From Candidatus Rokubacteria bacterium RIFCSPLOWO2_02_FULL_72_37 (GTDB taxonomy: Bacteria; Methylomirabilota; Methylomirabilia; Rokubacteriales; CSP1-6), in NCBI GenBank assembly GCA_001790315.1, contig MGCE01000089.1, positions 1 through 8,015 on the forward strand: 8,015 nt of DNA, in the 5' to 3' direction. The translations under genes were made by a program, and so were the position numbers. The notes beneath the pieces are model-generated. The model worked only from the letters and a program-made list of their open reading frames with translations. It was not told the DNA's origin and ran no database searches. How positions within the stretch are numbered: position 1 is the stretch's first letter; every line of letters starts with the position of its first letter. Of this stretch, positions 1-6,221 are shown piece by piece.

Positions 1-1215
1 AACGTGCCGCCGATCGGCGCGGGCGGCCAGCCCTTCAAGCCGGAGGCCGACGAGCGGCAGCTCTGGGCGCAGGCCGAGAAGGAGGAGGAAAAGCTCCTCA
101 AGCGCGCCAAGGCCTACGACGATCCCCTGCTCGAGGAGTACCTGGCGCGCGTGGGCGACCGCCTGCTGCCGGACGAGGTGAAGGCCGCCGGCGGGCCCGG
201 CTTCAGGTTCGGCGTCATGAGCGATCCCACGCTCAACGCGTTCGCGATGCCGAACGGCCACGTGTACGTGCACACGGGGCTCCTGGCGCGGCTCGACGAC
301 GAGGCCCAGCTCGCGATGATCCTGGGCCACGAGATGACGCACGTCACCCACCGACACGCCCTCAAGTTCAACCGCGACGCGACCAACAAGCAGATCCTCT
401 ACACGATCCTCTCGGTCGCGGCCTCGATCGGGGTCGCGGTCGCCGCGGGCTCACGCGCGCGCTCCGGCGACTACGTGGGCGCGGCGGTGCTGAGCCAGAC
501 GGCCAACGCGATCCTCGGCATCGGGCTGCAGCTCGCCGCGCTCGCCGCGATCAACGGGTACGGCCGGGACCTCGAGCGCGAGGCGGACGCCGAAGGCATG
601 AAGCGGCTCGTCCGTGCGGGCTACGACCCGAAGGAGGCGGCGAAGGTCTTCGAGCTGCTCAGGAGCGAGGGCAAGGACCGTGGGACCCTCGAGACGTTCT
701 TCTTCGGCAGCCACCCGAAGCTCACCGAGCGCATCGAGACGACGAACGAGCTGCTGCGCACCACGTACGCCGCCGCCGCCACCGCGCCGACCACCGTGAA
801 GAACACCGAGGACTTCGGCCTCCGGATGCGCACGGTCGTGCGCGACAACGCCGCGCTCGACACCCGGGCGGGCCGGTTCACGCTCGCCCAGGAGCAGCTC
901 GATCGCGTGCTCGCGATCACGCCGCGCGACCCCCTGGCGCACCTCTACTACGGCGACCTCTACCGGCTGCGGTCGCAGCGCGCGCGCGACGCCGCCGACC
1001 GCGAGGCGCTGGCGAAGAAGGCGCTGGTGAGCTACGAGCGCGCCGCCGAGCTCGACCCGAAGTTCCCGGACCCCTTCCGCCAGCTCGGCTTCCTGTACTA
1101 CCAGCAGAAGGAAAACGAGCGCGCGCGCGACGCGTTCAAGAAGTACCTCGCGCTCAAGCCCGACGCGCCCGACGGCAGGCGCATCAAGGAGTACCTCCTC
1201 GAGCTCGACCGCTGA
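1..1215 (+). CDS. M48 family zinc metalloprotease with C-terminal TPR region (5' partial)
   Basis: Peptidase of the M48 (Ste24/HtpX/BepA-like) family, probably an envelope or periplasmic protein quality-control protease. Numbering from the GTG at position 4, the zinc site HEMTH is at residues 109-113, followed by a typical HRH. The third ligand is likely E191 in EREAD, with D195 conserved. A short hydrophobic stretch (about 131-185) lies between these motifs, and the usual family motif SHPKLTERI is at 236-244. Residues about 283-403 look like two to three TPR repeats (for example YYGDLY, ALVSYERAAELDPKF, ARDAFKKYLALKPDAP), as in BepA-type proteases, where they bind partner proteins. The frame is open to the left edge (an AAC codon precedes the GTG). 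No signal or lipoprotein peptide is visible, so the true start and export signal probably lie outside the window. The gene converges on kdpE, with 27 bp between the stops. The family call is firm; the substrate is unknown. Confidence 0.9.
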   Translation, partial: NVPPIGAGGQPFKPEADERQLWAQAEKEEEKLLKRAKAYDDPLLEEYLARVGDRLLPDEVKAAGGPGFRFGVMSDPTLNAFAMPNGHVYVHTGLLARLDDEAQLAMILGHEMTHVTHRHALKFNRDATNKQILYTILSVAASIGVAVAAGSRARSGDYVGAAVLSQTANAILGIGLQLAALAAINGYGRDLEREADAEGMKRLVRAGYDPKEAAKVFELLRSEGKDRGTLETFFFGSHPKLTERIETTNELLRTTYAAAATAPTTVKNTEDFGLRMRTVVRDNAALDTRAGRFTLAQEQLDRVLAITPRDPLAHLYYGDLYRLRSQRARDAADREALAKKALVSYERAAELDPKFPDPFRQLGFLYYQQKENERARDAFKKYLALKPDAPDGRRIKEYLLELDR

Positions 1216-1242
1216 GCGGCGGTCGCTCCCCCCGACGTTGAA

Positions 1243-1935
1243 TCAGTCGGCCGCCAGCCGGTAACCGACGCCCGGCTCCGTGAGGAGATACCGCGGGCGC
1301 GCGGGCTCGGCCTCGAGCTTGTGCCGCAGGTGGGCCATGTAGACGCGGACGTAGTGGGCCTGGTCCGTGTGCACCGGTCCCCACACCTCCCGGAGCAGCT
1401 GCTGGTGCGTGACGACTTTCCCGGCGTGCCGGACGAGCGTCGTCAGGAGCTTGTACTCGATCGGCGTCAAGCGTACTTCCTGCTCGCCCACGAACACCCG
1501 GCGGTGGAGGAGATCGACCTGCAGCTCGCCGACCTCGAACGTCGCCGCGTCCGCTTCGTGGGAGGCGCCGGCGGTGTGCCGGAGTGCCACGCGGATCCGG
1601 GCGAGCAGCTCGCCGGCGCTGAACGGCTTGCTCACGTAATCGTCCGCGCCGGCGTCGAGCGCCGTCACCTTGTCGCGCTCCTCGCCACGCGCGGAGAGCA
1701 CGATGACCGGGACGTCCGTCCACTCGCGGAGCTGCCGGATCACCTCGAGGCCGTCCATGTCCGGCAGCCCGAGGTCCACGACGACGACGTCGGGCTGGCG
1801 CGAGCCCACCTCGACGATCCCGTCGGCGCCCGTCGTCGCCTCGAAGAGCCGGTACCCCTGGCCCGTCAGCGTGGCGCGCAGGAAGCGCCGAATCTGCGGC
1901 TCGTCCTCGATCAGGACGACGGAAGGCTCAGGCAT
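1243..1935 (-). CDS. kdpE: KdpE-type potassium response regulator (OmpR/PhoB family)
   Basis: DNA-binding response regulator of 230 residues, the normal KdpE length, acting in the cytoplasm as phosphorylation target of the upstream kinase. The receiver domain (about 4-120) has the acidic pair E10-D11, phosphoacceptor D54 in VVDLGLPDMDG, S81 in VIVLSAR and K103 in YVSKPF. The winged-helix domain (about 135-228) carries LTPIEYKLL, HAGKVVTHQQLLREVWG, HYVRVYMAHLRHKLE and a C-terminal EPGVGYRLAAD. These segments closely resemble E. coli KdpE and distinguish it from generic OmpR members. The ATG at 1935 was chosen because the receiver begins right after it. A longer in-frame reading to 2157 would lie inside kdpD, and its first 74 residues are low-complexity and Arg-rich. 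The start overlaps the kdpD stop by 8 bp (ATGCCTGA), which indicates translational coupling; no Shine-Dalgarno is obvious. Likely targets are its own operon and divergent kimA. Confidence 0.95.
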   Translation of the reverse strand: MPEPSVVLIEDEPQIRRFLRATLTGQGYRLFEATTGADGIVEVGSRQPDVVVVDLGLPDMDGLEVIRQLREWTDVPVIVLSARGEERDKVTALDAGADDYVSKPFSAGELLARIRVALRHTAGASHEADAATFEVGELQVDLLHRRVFVGEQEVRLTPIEYKLLTTLVRHAGKVVTHQQLLREVWGPVHTDQAHYVRVYMAHLRHKLEAEPARPRYLLTEPGVGYRLAAD

Positions 1936-3361
1936 CGGCGGGCACGGCGGCCGGTTGTGTCCCGCTGACCGGCAGCGTGAACAGGAACGCGACGCCCCCC
2001 TCCGGCAGGTTCTGGGCCCAGATGCGTCCCCCGTGCGCCTCGACGATGCCGCGGCAAATCGCGAGCCCGAGTCCGGCGCCGCGACGCGCCTGCGGCGTCG
2101 CCCGGTAGAACTTGTCGAAGACCCGCTCCTCCTCGCCAGGGGGGAGGCCGGGGCCATGGTCCGAGACCTCGACCGTGAGCTTGTGGTCGGTCGCCGTGGC
2201 GATGACGCGGATGAGGCTGCCTGCCGGCGTGTACTTCGCGGCGTTGTCGAGCAGGTTCACGAGCACCTGCTCGATGAGCACGTCGTCGAGCGCGACGAGG
2301 GGGAGATCCGGCGGCACGTTCACGATGACCTTGTGCCCCGCCAGCGCCGTCGCCAGCCTCCTGAGCGCGGCACCGATCACCTCCTCGAGCGGATGCCACT
2401 CCCGGCGGACCTGCAGCGCCCTGGACGCCAGGCGCGTCATCTGGAGCAGGTTCTGGACGAGGCGGTTCAGCCGCTCGGCCTCGTCCCGCACGGACTCCAG
2501 CAGCTCGGTGCGGGTCCGTGCGTCGAGCCGATCGCCGCCCTCGAGGATCGTGCTGACCGCGCCCGTGATCGTGGCGAGCGGCGTGCGGAGATCGTGCGAC
2601 ACCGAGCTGAGCAGCGAGCTGCGGAGGCGCTCGGTCTCGGCCCCCACGCGCGCTTCACGCGCTTCGTCGGCCAGGCGGGCGCGCTCGAGGGCGAGCGCGG
2701 TCTGGTTCACGAAGGTCTCGAGCTGGCGCCGGGGCTCGAGCCCGACGAGAGTGTGGCGACGTCGTGGGCGCACGCGCACAACGCCGAGACCGCCGCCGTG
2801 GCCGAGCAGTGGTAGGCACACCGCTTCGACCTCGTCGTCGCCGACGTCTTCGCCCAGGTGGATGGTGACGTCCGCACCGAAGACCTCGGCGATGTGTCTT
2901 CCCGCGATCGCGACGAGCTGGTCCGTGGCGCCCGCCTGCGCGAGCTCTCGACTCATGGCGTAGAGTGCCGCGGTGCGTCGCTCGCGCTGCTCCGCCGCCT
3001 CGGCCTGGCGGCGGATGCGTGCGGTCAGGCTGCCGATGACGAGCCCGACGGTCAGCATGACGGCGAACGTCAGCAGGTACTGCGTGTCGGTCACGACGAA
3101 CGTGAGGTAGGGCGGCACGAAGAAGAAATCGAAGGCGGCGACGCTGGCGAGCACGGCGACGATGGAGGGCCCACGACCGTACCTGGCCGCGATGACCACG
3201 ATCGCGAGGAGATAGGTCATGGTGAGATTCGCCGGCGCGACCAGGGCGAACAGCACCCTGGAGACGACGGTGGCGCCCGCGACGGCGGCGATCGCCTGGA
3301 TGTATCCCGCGCGCCACCGTGCGGGAATACGACGCTTCTGGCGCGACGGCTCCTCGGTCAC
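1928..3361 (-). CDS. kdpD: Short KdpD-type sensor histidine kinase lacking the N-terminal KdpD/USP domains
   Basis: Membrane sensor kinase of 477 residues, partner of KdpE. Four closely spaced transmembrane helices (about 20-112, DUF4118-type, including FDFFFVPPYLTFVVTD) are typical of KdpD. A basic stretch follows (R115, R117, R118, R126, R128, R129) where E. coli KdpD has an arginine cluster linked to ion sensing. A GAF-like region (about 130-228) precedes the kinase core: H-box SHDLRTP with phosphorylated H256, N-box LLDNAAKYTP with N373, G1 box DHGPGLP (401-407), F-box KFYR and G2 box RGAGLGLAI (427-435). E. coli KdpD is about 890 residues. Here the roughly 380-residue N-terminal half (Walker-type KdpD domain and USP domain) is absent. 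It is not visible as a decayed remnant, since the upstream gene is unrelated and only 4 bp away. Start GTG 3361 follows that gene's stop, with only a weak Shine-Dalgarno. Confidence 0.93.
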   Translation of the reverse strand: MTEEPSRQKRRIPARWRAGYIQAIAAVAGATVVSRVLFALVAPANLTMTYLLAIVVIAARYGRGPSIVAVLASVAAFDFFFVPPYLTFVVTDTQYLLTFAVMLTVGLVIGSLTARIRRQAEAAEQRERRTAALYAMSRELAQAGATDQLVAIAGRHIAEVFGADVTIHLGEDVGDDEVEAVCLPLLGHGGGLGVVRVRPRRRHTLVGLEPRRQLETFVNQTALALERARLADEAREARVGAETERLRSSLLSSVSHDLRTPLATITGAVSTILEGGDRLDARTRTELLESVRDEAERLNRLVQNLLQMTRLASRALQVRREWHPLEEVIGAALRRLATALAGHKVIVNVPPDLPLVALDDVLIEQVLVNLLDNAAKYTPAGSLIRVIATATDHKLTVEVSDHGPGLPPGEEERVFDKFYRATPQARRGAGLGLAICRGIVEAHGGRIWAQNLPEGGVAFLFTLPVSGTQPAAVPADA

Positions 3362-3365
3362 GGCT

Positions 3366-3758
3366 TCAGTGTAGCGCTCGTGGGCCCACTGTCACGCGCT
3401 GCCCAACGTGGACCGGCGCGGGCTCGCGCGAGGGAGCCGAAGACGCGTCTGGCGGTGACGCGACCACACGTGCGGTGACGGTGCACTCGGCGGACTCGGG
3501 CCAGTCGCGGTAGTCGAGCGCGACGCGGTTCGACCGCACCCAGAGGGCCATCGCGCCGAACAATACGAGCGTGAGCAGCAGCCGGAGCGCGGTCCGCACG
3601 GCACCGGGCGCGGGGACGGCCTCGACCGCCACCAGCACCGACAGCGGCAGCATCTCGGCGGCAGCGAGCACACCCCACCGCGGCCGCGGGATCGTCCGGT
3701 CGCGTCTTGCGTTCGCGTCACACACAGTTTCCGAGCCCCTCGACGGCAAGCCTGACAC
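3366..3758 (-). CDS. Small two-helix membrane protein, first gene of the kdpDE operon
   Basis: Unrecognised protein of up to 130 residues. An Arg-rich N-terminus (RRDRTIPRPRWG, 18-29) is followed by a hydrophobic helix (about 29-48, LAAAEMLPLSVLVAVEA), a short loop with Arg, a second helix (about 57-74, ALRLLLTLVLFGAMALWV) and VRSNR. The positive-inside rule suggests both ends are cytoplasmic, with a hairpin in the membrane. The soluble tail (about 80-130) includes WPESAECTVTARVVAS and is Pro/Ser-rich. It looks real because the stop lies 4 bp before the kdpD GTG, the hydropathy is coherent, and it is the promoter-proximal gene of the unit. The start is uncertain. GTG 3758 has GAGGG 6 nt upstream; GTG 3725 has GAGGGG 10 nt upstream and would give 119 residues while keeping both helices. 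It may be an accessory subunit or modulator of the short KdpD; this is inference from position only. Confidence 0.7.
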   Translation of the reverse strand: MSGLPSRGSETVCDANARRDRTIPRPRWGVLAAAEMLPLSVLVAVEAVPAPGAVRTALRLLLTLVLFGAMALWVRSNRVALDYRDWPESAECTVTARVVASPPDASSAPSREPAPVHVGQRVTVGPRALH

Positions 3759-3781
3759 GTGCAGCCCTCAAGCGCGTGTCA
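3753..3781. repeat. Inverted repeat TGACACG / CGTGTCA
   Basis: Perfect 7-bp arms at 3753-3759 and 3775-3781, separated by 15 bp, with centres two helical turns (22 bp) apart. The right arm overlaps the TTGACA hexamer of the minus strand, and the left arm overlaps the GTG at 3758. It could be an operator for a second regulator or a chance match. The spacer is too long for a good terminator hairpin and there is no T tract. Confidence 0.3.
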
Positions 3782-3782
3782 A
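3754..3782 (-). promoter_or_regulatory. Possible promoter of the small-protein-kdpDE operon
   Basis: A perfect -35 hexamer TTGACA reads on the minus strand at 3782-3777. With a 17-bp spacer the -10 would be 3759-3754 (CGTGTC), a poor match, as expected for an activator-dependent promoter in GC-rich DNA. Initiation would then be near 3747, which would favour GTG 3725 over GTG 3758 as the first start codon. The KdpE-like repeat would lie at about -51 to -67. Confidence 0.35.
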
Positions 3783-3797
3783 GAAGGGCCGGGGAGT

Positions 3798-3814
3798 CGT
3801 AAAAGGACCGTAAA
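3798..3814 (-). promoter_or_regulatory. Candidate KdpE operator, direct repeat TTTACG-N5-TTTACG
   Basis: On the minus strand two identical hexamers TTTACG (3814-3809 and 3803-3798) are separated by the 5 bases GTCCT, giving an 11-bp period, one helical turn. This is an AT-rich island in very GC-rich DNA. The E. coli KdpE site upstream of kdpFABC is known as TTTATA and TTTACA half-sites with a 5-bp spacer, so half-site length, spacing and core bases agree (comparison from memory). It lies 15 bp from the minus-strand TTGACA and 14 bp from a weak plus-strand -35 hexamer, so it could serve both the kdpDE operon and kimA. Confidence 0.55.
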
Positions 3815-3828
3815 AACTCGCGCGGGCG

Positions 3829-3857
3829 GTGCGACGGCGAGCCGGGCGGCGTACAGT
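3829..3857 (+). promoter_or_regulatory. Possible kimA promoter
   Basis: The hexamer TACAGT at 3852-3857 matches four of six -10 consensus bases. A 17-bp spacer places a weak -35 (GTGCGA, three of six) at 3829-3834. Initiation near 3864 would leave only about 4 nt before ATG 3868, a nearly leaderless transcript. That would fit the absence of a clear Shine-Dalgarno. The weak -35 would need an activator, and the repeat at 3798-3814 would lie at about -66 to -50. Confidence 0.3.
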
Positions 3858-3867
3858 CGTGGGCCGT

Positions 3868-5694
3868 ATGCGCCTCACGCTGCTCAAGCGCGTGCTGGTC
3901 GGCAAGCCGATGCCGCTCGCCCAGGCGCGGCACGAGCGGCTGAGCAAGACGGTCGCCCTCGCCGTCTTCGCCTCCGACCCGCTGTCGTCCAACGCGTACG
4001 CGACCGAGGAGATCCTGCTCGTACTCACGCTCGCCGGCGGCGCCGCGCTGAGCTACTCCCTGCCCATCGCCCTCGGCATCTCCACGCTGCTGGCGATCGT
4101 CGTCATCTCGTACCGGCAGACGGTGCAGGCCTACCCGCAGGGAGGCGGCGCCTACCTGGTGGCCAAGGACAACATCGGGCAGCTCCCCGCGCTGATCGCG
4201 GCGGCCGCTCTGCTGACCGACTACGTCCTGACGGTGTCCGTCTCGGTCGTCGCAGGAATCGCCGCACTGACCTCGGCGGTGCCGGCGCTCTTTCCCTACC
4301 GGGTGATCCTCGGCGTCCTCGCGGTCGCCGGGGTCGCGCTGGGCAACCTGCGCGGGGTCCGGGAATCCGGCCGGCTGTTCGCCGCGCCGACCTACTTCTT
4401 CATCGTCAGCATCCTGGGGATGGTCGGCTACGGGTTGATCGCCGCGATCTTCGACCTGCTGCCCGCGGCACCCTACGAGCCCCATCACCCGGGGCTCGAG
4501 GGCATCGGGCTCTTCCTGATCCTGAGGTCGTACGCCGCCGGCTGCACCGCGCTGACAGGTGTCGAGGCGGTCTCCAACGGCGTGCAGGCCCTCAAGCCGC
4601 CCGAGGGGCGCAACGCCGCGACGCTCATGACCTGGCTCGGTGTCATCTCGATCATGATGTTTCTCGGCATCACCTACCTCGCGTACGACTTCGGAATCGT
4701 TCCCGGGGGGGATGAGACGCTCGTGTCGAAGCTCGCGCGACGGCTGTTCGGCACCGGGGTCTTCTACTTCGCGGTGCAGGCGGCGACCATGCTCATTCTG
4801 CTCCTCGCCGCCAACACCTCGTATGCCGACTTCCCGCGGCTCTCGTCGATCCTGGCCCGCGATCGCTTCGTGCCGCGGCAGTTCGCGAACCAGGGCGACC
4901 GCCTCGTCTTCTCGAACGGCATCCTGATCCTGAGCGGGTTCGCGATCGCATTGATCGTGGTGTTCGCGGGCGACACCCACGCGCTGCTTCCCCTGTACGC
5001 CATCGGTGTCTTCATCTCGTTCACGCTCTCGCAGAGCGGCATGGTGCGGCGGTGGCTCCAGCTCCGCACGAAGGGCTGGCGCTGGCGCATGTGCGTCAAC
5101 GGCGCGGGCGCCGTCGCGACCGGCGTCGTCATGCTCACGCTCGCGGTGACGAAGTTCACCGAAGGCGCCTGGATCGTGGTCGTCGTGATCCCGATGCTCG
5201 TCGCGATCTTCGTCGCCATGCACCGGCACTACGAGATGGTCGCCGTCGAGCTCTCGCTCGAGGGGTTTGCGCCGCCCCCAGTGTTCCAGCACACCGTGCT
5301 CGTGCTGATCGGCGACGTCCACCGCGGCGTCGTGCGGGCGGTGCAGTACGCCAGGACGCTCGCACCGACGGCGGCCGTCCGCGCCGTCTACGTCGAGACC
5401 GATCCGGCGAACACGCGGAAACTCGAGGAGAAGTGGGGCCGGTGGGGGCTCGAGGTCCCTCTGGTCGTCCTGACGTCGCCCTACCGCTCGCTCCTGCGTC
5501 CGCTCCTCGAGCACCTCGACCAGATCCAGAGCCGCGGCGACGATCACATGGTCACGATCGTCCTGCCGGAGTTCCTCCCGCGGCGCTGGTGGCAGCACCT
5601 CCTGCACAACCAGACGGCGCTGCTCGTCAAGGGCGCGCTGCTGTTCCGCAAGAACACGGTCGTCGCCGACGTCCCGTACCTGCTCGGGCGCTGA
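3868..5694 (+). CDS. kimA: KimA-type high-affinity potassium importer (APC superfamily, KUP-related)
   Basis: Inner-membrane proton-coupled K+ symporter of 608 residues; B. subtilis KimA has 607 and resembles it throughout. The membrane domain has about 12 hydrophobic segments (about 29-450), followed by a cytosolic USP-like domain (about 465-608, with VLVLIGDVHRG and the terminal LLHNQTALLV). Residues reported for K+ binding in B. subtilis KimA have equivalents here: D37 and Y44 in SDPLSSNAY, D118, T122 and S126 in LTDYVLTVSVS, and T230 and E233 in ALTGVEAVSN (compared from memory). Other family motifs are SYRQTVQAYPQGGGAY, LNLRG-like GNLRGVRES, LAANTSYADFPRL and LYAIGVFISFTLSQ. ATG 3868 was chosen over GTG 3829 because family homology begins at MRLTLLKRVLVGKP and the 13 extra residues are Arg-rich filler. 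It diverges from the kdpDE operon and is probably KdpE-controlled. No c-di-AMP riboswitch-sized leader fits before it. Confidence 0.93.
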   Translation: MRLTLLKRVLVGKPMPLAQARHERLSKTVALAVFASDPLSSNAYATEEILLVLTLAGGAALSYSLPIALGISTLLAIVVISYRQTVQAYPQGGGAYLVAKDNIGQLPALIAAAALLTDYVLTVSVSVVAGIAALTSAVPALFPYRVILGVLAVAGVALGNLRGVRESGRLFAAPTYFFIVSILGMVGYGLIAAIFDLLPAAPYEPHHPGLEGIGLFLILRSYAAGCTALTGVEAVSNGVQALKPPEGRNAATLMTWLGVISIMMFLGITYLAYDFGIVPGGDETLVSKLARRLFGTGVFYFAVQAATMLILLLAANTSYADFPRLSSILARDRFVPRQFANQGDRLVFSNGILILSGFAIALIVVFAGDTHALLPLYAIGVFISFTLSQSGMVRRWLQLRTKGWRWRMCVNGAGAVATGVVMLTLAVTKFTEGAWIVVVVIPMLVAIFVAMHRHYEMVAVELSLEGFAPPPVFQHTVLVLIGDVHRGVVRAVQYARTLAPTAAVRAVYVETDPANTRKLEEKWGRWGLEVPLVVLTSPYRSLLRPLLEHLDQIQSRGDDHMVTIVLPEFLPRRWWQHLLHNQTALLVKGALLFRKNTVVADVPYLLGR

Positions 5695-5697
5695 GGA

Positions 5698-6012
5698 CTA
5701 GAAGAACGTGCCGGCCCGGACGTCGCCGGCGGCCCGAGGGCGGCGCGCCGCGGGCGACAGGATGTTCGCGCACTCGATGAAGCAGTCGAGCGCGGTCACG
5801 AGGTCCCAGAGATTGCTGCCCGACGGGACCTCGACGCTCAGCTCGCGACCATCGATGGTCGCCTTCGCGCGGTGGAGGGGCGCGGAGAGTCCGTCGGCCT
5901 TGAAGTGGTGGATCCACGTCGGATCGGGCGGGCGGTTGAGCGTGAAGTGAATGAGCAACCGGCCGTCGCGCTGCTCGAAGCGGGGCGCCCCGACTCGACG
6001 GATTCCTATCAT
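5698..6012 (-). CDS. Small hypothetical protein (104 aa)
   Basis: I do not recognise this family. ATG 6012 was chosen because a perfect GGAGGT (6024-6019) sits 6 nt upstream. The longer in-frame reading to 6150 adds a stretch without protein character. The protein is soluble with no signal peptide. The N-terminal half alternates hydrophobic and charged residues, suggesting beta strands (GAPRFEQRDGRLLIHFTLN, 8-26). A possible helix WIHHFKADG (33-41) follows, then strands around ATIDGRELSVEVP (51-63). A helix (about 66-85, SNLWDLVTALDCFIECANIL) ends in two Cys (C77, C81), and the Arg-rich tail ends in GTFF. The regular motifs and strong ribosome binding site argue for a real gene. It stands alone, converging on kimA with 3 bp between stops, and its function cannot be inferred. 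Confidence 0.72.
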   Translation of the reverse strand: MIGIRRVGAPRFEQRDGRLLIHFTLNRPPDPTWIHHFKADGLSAPLHRAKATIDGRELSVEVPSGSNLWDLVTALDCFIECANILSPAARRPRAAGDVRAGTFF

Positions 6013-6221
6013 CGCCCGACCTCCGCAGGGAACGTGCGGCAGACCCGTCCGGGGTGATGGCCCGGTATGCCGCAGAGCAGATCCAGCATCCCGAGTGCCA
6101 GGCGCGCACGTCACTGGAATCGCGAACTTGACGCGCGGGAGCCCGGCCACTCTGTCAACACCTGTCGGGCTGCTGACTCTCCCGAGCGTCCGGCGAGGGG
6201 CGGCGGGGCCGGGCTACACGC
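6013..6221. other. 209-bp intergenic region upstream of the small hypothetical gene
   Basis: It holds the GGAGGT ribosome binding site (6019-6024) of the 104-residue protein and, on the minus strand, a perfect TTGACA (6158-6153). No convincing -10 lies 16-18 bp downstream of that hexamer. The region also receives the 3' end of the aminotransferase operon. A 5-bp GC stem (6190-6194 with 6208-6212) without a T tract is the only hairpin noticed near that stop. No RNA gene is seen. Confidence 0.5.
6019..6024 (-). promoter_or_regulatory. Strong ribosome binding site of the 104-residue gene
   Basis: GGAGGT on the minus strand, 6 nt before ATG 6012. It decides this start over the longer reading from 6150 and is the best evidence that the small gene is translated. 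Confidence 0.7.

Noticed and set aside
1936..2157. Upstream extension of kdpE by 74 residues
   Set aside because: It would lie within kdpD, is Arg/Ser/Pro-rich, and the receiver domain begins directly after ATG 1935.
1670..2815. 381-residue plus-strand frame opposite kdpD/kdpE, and a 215-residue frame at 1321-1968
   Set aside because: Both are antisense shadows; the KdpD and KdpE motifs on the minus strand are complete and uninterrupted.
3718..5607. 629-residue open frame on the minus strand opposite kimA
   Set aside because: It is rich in His, Asp, Arg and Gln with no hydrophobic core, typical of the antisense frame of a GC-rich membrane protein gene. kimA on the plus strand is unmistakable.
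3868..5694. Annotation of the importer as a Kup/Trk-type or generic amino-acid permease
   Set aside because: Length, the SDPLSSNAY and AYPQGGGAY motifs, the ion-site residues and the C-terminal domain follow KimA more closely than Kup or amino-acid permeases.
6013..6150. N-terminal extension of the 104-residue protein to 6150
   Set aside because: The added residues lack protein-like pattern, and GGAGGT sits at ideal spacing before ATG 6012.
6190..6212. Possible terminator hairpin after the aminotransferase
   Set aside because: Only a 5-bp stem with a 13-base loop and no T tract; such stems are expected by chance at this GC content.
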